This document shows positions 1 through 5,905 of a stretch of 12,194 bases of DNA, piece after piece; positions within the stretch are counted from its first letter, which is position 1, and each line of letters starts with the position of its first letter. This DNA is from ANME-2 cluster archaeon (GTDB taxonomy: Archaea > Halobacteriota > Methanosarcinia > Methanosarcinales > Methanogasteraceae). The notes beneath the pieces are model-generated. The model searched no databases. It was not told where the DNA came from and saw only the letters and a list, made by a program, of their open reading frames with translations. The DNA is taken from contig PIXW01000023.1 of assembly GCA_003601535.1 (NCBI GenBank), forward strand, positions 1 to 12,194, in the 5' to 3' direction. The translations under genes and the position numbers were made by a program.

Positions 1-867
1 CGCGCATCTATCGAGATCTGAGCGGTACCTGCCGCCAGGACGAACGCAGCTTAGAGATAGGGGTGTTTGCGGGAATTTTTGTCTTGCTGCTGCAATTACG
101 GATGCAACATCATCAAGTTTCGGATGCGGCGCATCTGCACACACAGTTCCTTTCGTGGGAATAAAGACGACGATCACGACTGCATCGGGATTGTATCTTC
201 TCACGGTCTCAAGCGCTCGTAACTCGCCATCCAGAACCCCACTGTGGAGTCCCACGATGATGTGTGGTGCAAGCGGGATTTTGGCTTCAGACAGATTCTT
301 CAGCGTATCTTCGTAGTCGTTCACCGTATTTGGAAGCCCGAGGATCTCAGAGATTGTGGTGTTGCTTCCGATACAGTCAACGAGTGCCATATCAAGCCAT
401 CCTGCAAGGGATGCTGCCTGTTTCCGGGTTACGATTCCGGTGTGAGCGCTGATTATGAGATGTGTATCCTCCTTGATCTGCCGGATATCATCTGAAAACT
501 CGTATGTTGGAACCGAACCATCAAGCTTACTGCCGCCAGAGAGCAGGATTCCATTTCGCCCCTGTCTGGCAAGGCTCTCAGCGGCAGCACGAAGTTTTCC
601 ATGACTTCCGTCTATCATGTGCTCCAGATAATGTTTCTCGCAGTGCTTGCAGTTCAGTTCGCATTCTGTGCCTGTGACAGAGACCGGGGTGAATGGTTCA
701 TTGAAGAAGAGGATGTCGTTTGAGAATGCGTTCAATCTGAGTTTGAATGATTTGAGGATATTTTTCTTTGTTTTTCCGTTGAAGTCCAGTTCTTTGATCT
801 TCGTTCTGGCAAGATTAAGAGTTGCAGCCGTATCCGCCGTATCCTGTGCATTTACGGAGTTTACCAT
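1..867 (-). CDS. Radical SAM protein, biotin-synthase-like (partial, runs off left edge)
   Basis: Reading from the ATG at 867 the frame is open for 289 codons to the window edge, so the C-terminus is missing. A GGAGGTGA ribosome binding site at 874-881 sits 6 nt before this ATG, which is preferred over the GTG immediately upstream. The radical SAM iron-sulfur motif is visible as C69-x3-C73-x2-C76, followed by a GGS motif near residues 111-113 that is typical of the SAM-binding region, and a HIIVGLHSG strand later on. The overall look matches archaeal 'biotin synthase-related' proteins (COG1856 type). Some archaeal proteins of this general kind have been shown to act as two-protein lipoyl synthases (LipS1/LipS2), but nothing here proves that role and no lipoyl ligase or GcvH gene is beside it. 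The superfamily call is firm and the substrate is unknown. The gene is divergent from the PAP2 gene. Confidence 0.85.
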   Translation of the reverse strand, partial: MVNSVNAQDTADTAATLNLARTKIKELDFNGKTKKNILKSFKLRLNAFSNDILFFNEPFTPVSVTGTECELNCKHCEKHYLEHMIDGSHGKLRAAAESLARQGRNGILLSGGSKLDGSVPTYEFSDDIRQIKEDTHLIISAHTGIVTRKQAASLAGWLDMALVDCIGSNTTISEILGLPNTVNDYEDTLKNLSEAKIPLAPHIIVGLHSGVLDGELRALETVRRYNPDAVVIVVFIPTKGTVCADAPHPKLDDVASVIAAARQKFPQTPLSLSCVRPGGRYRSDLDRCA

Positions 868-873
868 CACTGC

Positions 874-881
874 TCACCTCC
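874..881 (-). promoter_or_regulatory. Ribosome binding site of the radical SAM gene
   Basis: On the minus strand the eight bases GGAGGTGA match the full archaeal anti-Shine-Dalgarno complement. They lie 6 nt before the ATG at 867 and only 3 nt before an adjacent GTG, which selects the ATG as start. Confidence 0.75.
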
Positions 882-1038
882 AGAGGAGGCTGGGGCTATG
901 TTGTTGAGTGATGCATGTTTCATGATGGGTCTCATGATTGATCTGTTGGATGCGAACATAATCTTTAAGTATCTCTGAACATACAAACCAAACATCGAAT
1001 AAATTCAACTAGCAGAATCATAAGGATGGATAAATGCA
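882..1038. promoter_or_regulatory. Divergent promoter region between the radical SAM and PAP2 genes
   Basis: This gap separates two divergent genes. An AT-rich CTTTAAGTA element at 963-971 could act as TATA box for the PAP2 gene on the plus strand. Read on the other strand (ACTTAAAG), it could serve the radical SAM gene. Two copies of TCATGAT, each containing the palindrome TCATGA, lie at 920-926 and 932-938 with a 12-bp period. For a minus-strand start near 940 they would sit around the initiation site. The promoter assignment is by spacing and composition only. Confidence 0.35.
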
Positions 1039-1980
1039 ATGGCATGGCAGTTGAGTGTTGTTATCATTTTTTTCACTCTGATCATGCTTGTGTTTTATTT
1101 TTTTGCTTTTGTACCGGAAGAATTCCGTAAAAGAAAGCGTGGATATACCGCAAGACAGTTGATCAATGGCTACTGGCCCTATCTGCTCTTAGCCGCTGTT
1201 GTATATGGGCTGATGCAGGCGCAGTTTCCATTGCAGCGGGAACTGAACCTGTTTGTAAACTATGACTGCACCCCATACATCGAATACATCGAAGGCGATC
1301 TGGTTGCATGTTTTCAGAGCCATGTTTATCCTGCACTCACGTATCTGATGACGTTCGTATATCTGGTATTATTCTCCTCAGTTATAATCTTCACATTCCT
1401 GATACTTGCATATACCGAGCAGATGGCGTCACTCAAACGGTTTTCTCTGGTTTTTATCCTCGATTACCTGATTGCATTTCCATTTTACCTGTTATTCCCT
1501 GTCACGGTCACGGGTTACGCGCTTCCCAATGTTCAGCCGCTCATGTATGAACTGAACCCGATGATATATGCAGGCATCACCACCGTGGACCCTCTTGATA
1601 ACTGTTTTCCGAGTCTGCATGCTGCACTGATATTCAGCGCGCTTCTGGTCATTTATACAACAAATCTACGAAGATACAGGGTCTTTCTGACACTCGTATT
1701 TCCCACGATCGTCTTTGCCACGCTGTATCTTGGAGTGCACTGGGTAACCGATATCGCGGCTGGCATGACGCTGTCGGTCTTCACATTCTGGATTGCAAAT
1801 CACTACTGCGAACAGATCATGGATTGCGCGAATGCTGCTGCGGTGGGAATCGAGAGATCGATCGGTATCGAGGAGATGGTCGTCTGCACCACATGTATGT
1901 GCCAGATCGCGGTTGCGCCGCATCTCAGATGTGTGAAATGCCCGCGATGTGGTGCGGTAATCGAGCATGACGTGATGTGA
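1039..1980 (+). CDS. PAP2-superfamily membrane phosphatase/phosphotransferase with C-terminal zinc ribbon
   Basis: This 313-residue integral membrane protein has about six hydrophobic segments, beginning with one at residues 5-25. Two PAP2 catalytic motifs are visible: FPSLHAA with H194 (the S/H motif), and GVHWVTD with H234 and D238 (the nucleophile-histidine motif). The spacing and sequence resemble the PAP2_3 / inositolphosphotransferase (Aur1-like) branch, whose members transfer or remove phosphate groups on lipids or polyprenyl phosphates at the membrane. After the last membrane segment there is a soluble tail with C283-x2-C286 and C298, C301-x2-C304, a zinc-ribbon pattern with a CPRCG knuckle. 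That tail is not part of the usual PAP2 fold. A weak AAGGATGG ribosome binding site precedes the ATG. The gene converges on tRNA-Met. The lipid substrate is unknown. Confidence 0.8.
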   Translation: MAWQLSVVIIFFTLIMLVFYFFAFVPEEFRKRKRGYTARQLINGYWPYLLLAAVVYGLMQAQFPLQRELNLFVNYDCTPYIEYIEGDLVACFQSHVYPALTYLMTFVYLVLFSSVIIFTFLILAYTEQMASLKRFSLVFILDYLIAFPFYLLFPVTVTGYALPNVQPLMYELNPMIYAGITTVDPLDNCFPSLHAALIFSALLVIYTTNLRRYRVFLTLVFPTIVFATLYLGVHWVTDIAAGMTLSVFTFWIANHYCEQIMDCANAAAVGIERSIGIEEMVVCTTCMCQIAVAPHLRCVKCPRCGAVIEHDVM

Positions 1981-1992
1981 AAAAGAAACTAA

Positions 1993-2097
1993 TGCCCAGG
2001 ACGGGTTTCGATCCCGTGATCTCCAGATTTCTCGGGATTTTGGCGCACTGTGATAGTCCCTATGAGTCTGGCGCCCTCCCGACTAGGCCACCTGGGC
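1993..2097 (-). tRNA. tRNA-Met(CAT), elongator type, with a 32-nt archaeal intron at 37/38
   Basis: The minus strand folds into a full cloverleaf. The acceptor is GCCCAGG/CCTGGGC with A73. The D arm is GCCT/GGGC. The anticodon stem is CCAGA/TCTGG, and the T arm is ACGGG/CCCGT. The anticodon CAT is at 2062-2064. The anticodon loop is interrupted after position 37 by an intron at 2029-2060. Removing it leaves a 73-nt mature tRNA with loop CTCATAA. GAG in the intron pairs with CTC at positions 32-34, giving a slightly imperfect bulge-helix-bulge motif. Elongator tRNA-Met introns at this site are common in Euryarchaeota. The acceptor and the lack of initiator-type features argue against initiator tRNA, but tRNA-Ile2 (modified CAT) cannot be strictly excluded. 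CCA is not encoded. The T loop is ATCGAAA with A at position 54, which is unusual. A T-rich run follows the 3' end (complement of 1981-1989). Confidence 0.9.
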
Positions 2098-2122
2098 ATC
2101 ATGACAGACTCGGTTGTAGTGG

Positions 2123-2130
2123 TATTAAAG
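2123..2130 (-). promoter_or_regulatory. TATA-like box of tRNA-Met
   Basis: On the minus strand the sequence CTTTAATA is centred about 30 bp upstream of the mature tRNA 5' end at 2097. This is the expected distance for an archaeal TATA box driving a tRNA with a very short leader. Confidence 0.5.
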
Positions 2131-2147
2131 AGTATCGGCAGGTGAAG

Positions 2148-2849
2148 TTACTCACCCTGATATTCCATGAATCCGTCGATATGCCTGAGAACTCCGCTAT
2201 GATATCTTTTTGCAACCCTTGTCTCGCCTGTGCAGAGCGTGCAGATCGCAAGCGGCGCATTGTGCCTGAGTCTCATCTCAGAATAACCGATCTCCGGTGC
2301 GTGCAGCATCATATTCCCGAGTTCGGATGCGCCCTGCCCTGAAAGACCGTTCGCCTCAATAATCCTGCATCTCGGGTTTCCCTCGATTATGCGCTCCCGG
2401 AACACCTCCCGCTCTGCCTGAGATACGATGTCGCCTTTTGTTGTGACCACCGCATCAGCAGTGGTCAGAAGAGGACCGACCTTGATCGGCGTATTCGGTC
2501 CGGCAGTCACATCGATCACGCAGACCGCAAGGCACTGATCCACGTAAGGAGCGCACCGCAGACACAACCCGGCGGTCTCGCAGAGCAGGATATCCGCGTG
2601 CTGCTCCTCTGCCCATGATAGCATCTCATCAACATTATAAATGGCAAAATGGTCAGGACACATATCCTTTGATAAAGCGACACGAACCGGCAGATCGAGC
2701 CGGCTGAATCTGGCATGATCCTCTGTAAAGAGACAGTCCACCTTGATTACCGCAGGCATGACACCGCTCTCTCTAAGATATGCGATGGTGTGCATGAGTA
2801 TCGATGTTTTTCCTGATCCTGGGGTTCCGGCGATGATTGCGAGTTTCAT
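2148..2849 (-). CDS. HypB/UreG-like P-loop GTPase, putative metallochaperone
   Basis: This 233-residue cytosolic protein belongs to the SIMIBI GTPase class that delivers nickel or other metals during enzyme maturation. The Walker A motif GTPGSGKTS is at residues 8-16, a switch-II-like ETAG at 91-94, and a TKGD base-recognition motif at 137-140. Candidate metal ligands are C64-P-D-H67 (compare the CPH motif of UreG), C96-x2-C99 immediately after switch II (where HypB also has its GTPase-domain metal site), and C203-x2-C206 near the C-terminus. A longer frame opens at 2873, but that ATG lies next to the TATA box and upstream of the expected transcript start. The ATG at 2849 starts directly before the first strand and fits a leaderless mRNA. 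The gene is divergent from the nik importer, which suggests nickel handling, though the exact client enzyme is not shown. The family call is firm and the metal is inferred. Confidence 0.8.
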   Translation of the reverse strand: MKLAIIAGTPGSGKTSILMHTIAYLRESGVMPAVIKVDCLFTEDHARFSRLDLPVRVALSKDMCPDHFAIYNVDEMLSWAEEQHADILLCETAGLCLRCAPYVDQCLAVCVIDVTAGPNTPIKVGPLLTTADAVVTTKGDIVSQAEREVFRERIIEGNPRCRIIEANGLSGQGASELGNMMLHAPEIGYSEMRLRHNAPLAICTLCTGETRVAKRYHSGVLRHIDGFMEYQGE

Positions 2850-2877
2850 TATTGTATATGGATGGGTGCCCATAAAC

Positions 2878-2885
2878 TATTTATA
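2878..2885. promoter_or_regulatory. Probable shared TATA box between the GTPase gene and the nik operon
   Basis: The minus strand reads TATAAATA here. Initiation about 26 bp downstream would fall near 2855, just before the GTPase ATG at 2849. The plus strand reads TATTTATA, which could start nik transcription near 2908, giving a leader of about 60 nt. One AT-rich element may therefore serve both directions. This assignment rests on sequence and distance only. Confidence 0.5.
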
Positions 2886-2911
2886 GTGCATGATCGTAAC
2901 AAAGCACGAAT

Positions 2912-2936
2912 CGAGATAACATCACCGCATATCTCG
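2912..2936. promoter_or_regulatory. Inverted repeat CGAGATA-N11-TATCTCG in front of nikK, candidate operator
   Basis: Two perfect 7-bp arms at 2912-2918 and 2930-2936 are separated by 11 bp. The repeat lies just downstream of the predicted nik transcription start and upstream of the nikK ribosome binding site, a position where a bound repressor would block transcription. A dimeric metal-responsive regulator such as NikR is a natural candidate, but the half-sites were not matched to any known consensus. Confidence 0.4.
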
Positions 2937-2954
2937 CATGTATCGAATAACACA

Positions 2955-2962
2955 GGAGGTAA
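2955..2962 (+). promoter_or_regulatory. Ribosome binding site deciding the nikK start
   Basis: GGAGGTAA lies 5 nt before the ATG at 2968. It selects that codon over an upstream in-frame ATG at 2938 that would place charged residues in front of the signal peptide. Confidence 0.8.
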
Positions 2963-2967
2963 CAAGC

Positions 2968-3981
2968 ATGAATAAAAACCTGATAACAACCGCATTCGCG
3001 GCATTATTGCTGATTGCGTGTACAGGCATGGCAGGTGCGCATTTTACGATGGTCTTCCCGAGCGATAGTGAGGATACTGTCTGGGATGTGTCACCTGAGG
3101 ACTATATAGCATCGCTTGGCGAGACAAAGACGGTATATGTGATGTGGGGACACCCCTACGAGCACATATCCTTTGACATGTCATCTGCGCCAGAAATATC
3201 TGTCGTGAAGCCAGATGGGACAGTTGAGAAGTTAACACCTGAAAAAATCACTGTTCCAGGGCAGCATGAAGACGGAACTCCAGGCGATTTTGTAGCTTAC
3301 AGAGCCTCGTTCACCGTTGACCAGGATGGCGATTCCATCGTGCTGGTCAAATACGACGACGCAGACGAGAATCTGATCGACTACTGCAAAGCGGTCATCC
3401 ACTGTGGTCTGGAGGTCTGGGAAGGATGGGATTCAGAGGTCGCAAAGGAGCAGACCGAGGTCATACCATACACGAGACCGTACGGCATGGAAGAGGGCTT
3501 TGTCTTCTCAGGAAATGCGAAGTATAAAGGTCAGCCGCTTCCGGATGCCACTGTTGAGGTCGAGAAGTACCACACACTGGAACTTGGTAAGGAGATCGTG
3601 GAGGCCGCAGAGGAGAAGTTCCCGTACGATCCGCCGATGGTGTTCACGAGACAGGTCAAGACCAATCAGAACGGAGACTTCTCGTACACCCTCGACGAGC
3701 CCGGAATCTGGTTTGTCTGTGCAGCGAAAGAGAGCGACACCGGAGGACGCACCATAAGAGGCGTCTTCATCGTCCCGGTGCTCGATTCGTTCCCAGCAAA
3801 AGGATTCGCATCATCTGCAGAACTTCAGAAGGCTATAGACGAGGCTAAGAGTGCAGCGCAAGAGGCAAAAGCAGCCGCAGAACATGCAGCATCATCTGCG
3901 ACAGCCTCGCCAGCGTTCGGAGCGATCTTTGTCGCAATTGGTCTCTTTGCAGCACTCGTAATTACAATGAGGCGGAAGTAA
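2968..3981 (+). CDS. nikK: NikK-like DUF4198 extracytoplasmic nickel-binding protein
   Basis: This 337-residue exported protein has an N-terminal signal peptide (hydrophobic residues 9-18) ending in GMAGA, so cleavage after A24 would give a mature protein beginning HFTMVFP. The AHF start and the WGHPYEHISFD stretch are typical of DUF4198 proteins found with nickel ECF transporters. An LIAC box at C18 could alternatively be a lipobox. The body is beta-rich, then an alanine-rich helical linker containing AAQEAKAAAEHAA leads to a single C-terminal membrane helix and a short basic tail (MRRK), so the protein is probably anchored outside the membrane. It is the first gene of the order nikK-M-L-Q-O, a described arrangement of ECF nickel systems. 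Nickel rather than cobalt is inferred from the NikK/NikL partners and the absence of CbiN. The longer frame from 2938 is rejected because of the ribosome binding site. Confidence 0.82.
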   Translation: MNKNLITTAFAALLLIACTGMAGAHFTMVFPSDSEDTVWDVSPEDYIASLGETKTVYVMWGHPYEHISFDMSSAPEISVVKPDGTVEKLTPEKITVPGQHEDGTPGDFVAYRASFTVDQDGDSIVLVKYDDADENLIDYCKAVIHCGLEVWEGWDSEVAKEQTEVIPYTRPYGMEEGFVFSGNAKYKGQPLPDATVEVEKYHTLELGKEIVEAAEEKFPYDPPMVFTRQVKTNQNGDFSYTLDEPGIWFVCAAKESDTGGRTIRGVFIVPVLDSFPAKGFASSAELQKAIDEAKSAAQEAKAAAEHAASSATASPAFGAIFVAIGLFAALVITMRRK

Positions 3982-3986
3982 GGTGA

Positions 3987-4017
3987 ACAGGGGTATCATC
4001 CCCTGTAACTATTTTTT
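3987..4017 (+). terminator. Terminator-like hairpin with T6 between nikK and nikM
   Basis: A perfect 7-bp stem, ACAGGGG/CCCCTGT, with a 6-nt loop at 3987-4006 is followed by a run of six T at 4012-4017. The nikM ribosome binding site GGAG begins immediately after. This could stop part of the transcripts after nikK, giving more binding protein than membrane components, or protect the 3' end of a processed nikK mRNA. Confidence 0.55.
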
Positions 4018-4031
4018 GGAGAAAAATAATA

Positions 4032-4661
4032 ATGCACATATCTTACGGTGTCTTATCCTTTCCGGTTGTAGCGGTTGGCTGGTGTGTGACACTTGCGCTA
4101 CTGGCGATAACACTCCGGTGGGGCACAAAGGATCGCGGCATCGCCGAAGAGATACCAAAGGTCTCGGTCATGACCGGTGCGTTCTTTGTTGCATCACTGG
4201 TCCACATACCTGTGCCGCCCACATCAGTCCATCTCATACTGAACGGACTCCTGGGCGTGGTGCTCGGTGTGCTTGCATACCCTGCGCTGTTCATCGGTCT
4301 CACCCTGCAGTCACTTCTCTTCTCGTTCGGAGGTATCGATGCACTCGGCGTGAACACGATGAACATGGGCGTGCCTGCGCTGATCGCTTATGGCGTATTC
4401 AGGACGGGATGTAGGAGGGGCGCCCCGATGGCGCTGCTCGGCGCAATATGTGGAGGTCTTGCGATCTTCGCATCTGCGATACTCATGGCTATATGCCTCA
4501 TTACGACAGGCAAGGAGTTTGTGGACGTTGCAAAGGTTGCCGTAGCATCACATATACCGATCATGATAATCGAAGCGGTCATTACCGGCTCAGTAGTTGC
4601 TTTTCTGGCAAAGGTGGAGCCAGAGATGCTACCGGTGGATAAGGAGGATGAAAGAAGATGA
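4032..4661 (+). CDS. nikM: NikM/CbiM substrate-binding membrane component of the ECF nickel transporter
   Basis: This 209-residue polytopic membrane protein is the S component that captures the metal. It begins Met-His-Ile, and in this family the N-terminal Met-His forms part of the metal-binding site deep in the membrane. The family signatures PTSVHLILNGLLGVVLG and FGGIDALGVNTMNMG are present, with roughly six membrane segments. GGAG at 4018-4021 precedes the ATG. The stop codon overlaps the start of nikL by ATGA, so the two are translationally coupled. Without its neighbours the protein could be called CbiM (cobalt). The NikK and NikL genes on either side favour nickel. Confidence 0.88.
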   Translation: MHISYGVLSFPVVAVGWCVTLALLAITLRWGTKDRGIAEEIPKVSVMTGAFFVASLVHIPVPPTSVHLILNGLLGVVLGVLAYPALFIGLTLQSLLFSFGGIDALGVNTMNMGVPALIAYGVFRTGCRRGAPMALLGAICGGLAIFASAILMAICLITTGKEFVDVAKVAVASHIPIMIIEAVITGSVVAFLAKVEPEMLPVDKEDERR

Positions 4662-5116
4662 AAGCAATCAGAATCATGAGTCTTCTGGCACTGGTACTCA
4701 TCCTGTGCACGGCGTTCTGCCCTCTCACATCCGCACACAGGGTGTACGTGCGAGAGCAGGTGAAGGAGATGCAGATAAAGGCGTGGTATGGTGGCGGATA
4801 TCCCATGGCGTACGCAGATGTGACGATATACGCAAACTCCACGAGCGGCGAAGAACTCTACCTCAAAGGTAAGACCGATAAAGAGGGAATGTACTACTTC
4901 ACACCAAAGCTGGGCGTATCCGGGTACCGGGTGGTTGTGGAAGCGACAGGGCACAGAGCAGAGAAGGAATTTGACCTGGCAGGAGGATCGCAGGAGACAG
5001 CAGAGCTTCCGCTCTATATGCGGATTCTTGCAGGATTCGGATACCTGATAGGGCTTGCCGGAATCGGAATGATCTTTTCCGCCCGAAAGCTGAAGAAAGA
5101 GTACGGAAACAAATAG
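4658..5116 (+). CDS. nikL: NikL-like small membrane-anchored accessory protein of the nickel transporter
   Basis: This 152-residue protein has a signal peptide ending in LTSA, so cleavage after A26 would leave histidine 27 as the first mature residue. A small extracellular beta-sandwich follows (carboxypeptidase-regulatory/Ig-like in appearance, with the DKEGMYYF strand), and then one C-terminal membrane helix (about residues 124-142) and a basic tail. In ECF nickel systems NikL, together with NikK or in place of NikN, is needed with NikM for metal uptake. It overlaps nikM by four bases (ATGA), with a GGAGGATG ribosome binding site inside the end of nikM. Sequence conservation in this family is low, so the call leans on architecture and gene order. 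Confidence 0.75.
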   Translation: MKAIRIMSLLALVLILCTAFCPLTSAHRVYVREQVKEMQIKAWYGGGYPMAYADVTIYANSTSGEELYLKGKTDKEGMYYFTPKLGVSGYRVVVEATGHRAEKEFDLAGGSQETAELPLYMRILAGFGYLIGLAGIGMIFSARKLKKEYGNK

Positions 5117-5131
5117 GAAGGCTGATAGCTC

Positions 5132-5905
5132 ATGGAATATCCGGAGATCGACAAATATGCATCACTCAAATCTCCGATACATAAGTTCGATCCGAGAGCA
5201 AAGATACTCACGTTCTCCTCCCTTATTTTTCTGTTCGTGTTCGTGGATGACATCCTGCTTGCCACAATCAATCTAATATTCGCATTCACTCTTCTTCTGA
5301 TCTCGAGACTCCCTCTCGGATTCGTCTTCGACCGCATGAAGCCTGTATTCCTCTTCGTTCTTCCGATTCTCGTGATCATGTCTCTGACTGTGGAAGGAAG
5401 TGAACTCGTAAGAATCTGCGGAGTTGCAGTCTCTTATGAGGGGGTCAGATACGGGACTTTGATCACAGCGAGGGCGATTGCAGCAGTAACACTCGCACTG
5501 ACGATGCTTGGGACGATGAGATTCGATACGACGATAAAGGCGCTTTACATGCTGAAGGTGCCTGGCACGCTTGTTCAGATGATGATGTTCACCTATCGCT
5601 ACATCTTTGTTCTGCTGTATGAATTTTCAAGGATGCGGAGGGCGATGAGTTGTAAAGGATTCGTTTTGAAGGCGAACAGGTACGCGCTCTCGATGTTAGG
5701 AAACCTGCTCGGGATGTTGATTGTTAAGAGTTACGAGAGGGCTCTTCGGGTGCATAAGTCAATGATCTCAAAGGGATATACAGGAAGCCCGGGGACAATT
5801 ACGCAGTTTAATATGGCGGTAAAGGACTATGTTTTGGCCGTATCGATCATCGGTACAGCCATCCTGTTGCGCATGTATTCTGTGATATTGTCGGTGGTGT
5901 CATGA
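5132..5905 (+). CDS. nikQ: NikQ/CbiQ transmembrane (EcfT) component of the nickel transporter
   Basis: This 257-residue integral membrane protein couples ATP hydrolysis to transport. It has several membrane segments and the two cytoplasmic EcfT coupling-helix motifs near residues 168-176 (MRRAMSCKG) and 202-216 (ERALRVHKSMISKGY), which dock on the ATPase. The N-terminal 'SPIHKFDPRAKIL' is characteristic of the CbiQ family. The gene starts 15 bp after nikL, behind a GGAAGG ribosome binding site, and its stop overlaps the nikO start by ATGA. Confidence 0.9.
   Translation: MEYPEIDKYASLKSPIHKFDPRAKILTFSSLIFLFVFVDDILLATINLIFAFTLLLISRLPLGFVFDRMKPVFLFVLPILVIMSLTVEGSELVRICGVAVSYEGVRYGTLITARAIAAVTLALTMLGTMRFDTTIKALYMLKVPGTLVQMMMFTYRYIFVLLYEFSRMRRAMSCKGFVLKANRYALSMLGNLLGMLIVKSYERALRVHKSMISKGYTGSPGTITQFNMAVKDYVLAVSIIGTAILLRMYSVILSVVS

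Noticed and set aside
244..495. Plus-strand open frames inside 244-907
   Set aside because: They are antisense to the radical SAM gene, whose iron-sulfur motif and ribosome binding site are clear.
2850..2873. Eight-residue N-terminal extension of the GTPase from the ATG at 2873
   Set aside because: This ATG is only a few bases from the TATA box and upstream of the expected transcript start. The shorter protein begins directly at the conserved first strand.
2938..2967. Ten-residue extension of NikK from the ATG at 2938
   Set aside because: A strong ribosome binding site lies inside the extension and points to the ATG at 2968, which begins a normal signal peptide.
4388..4954. Minus-strand open frame across nikM and nikL
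   Set aside because: It is antisense to two overlapping genes of a recognised operon and has no ribosome binding site or known motif.
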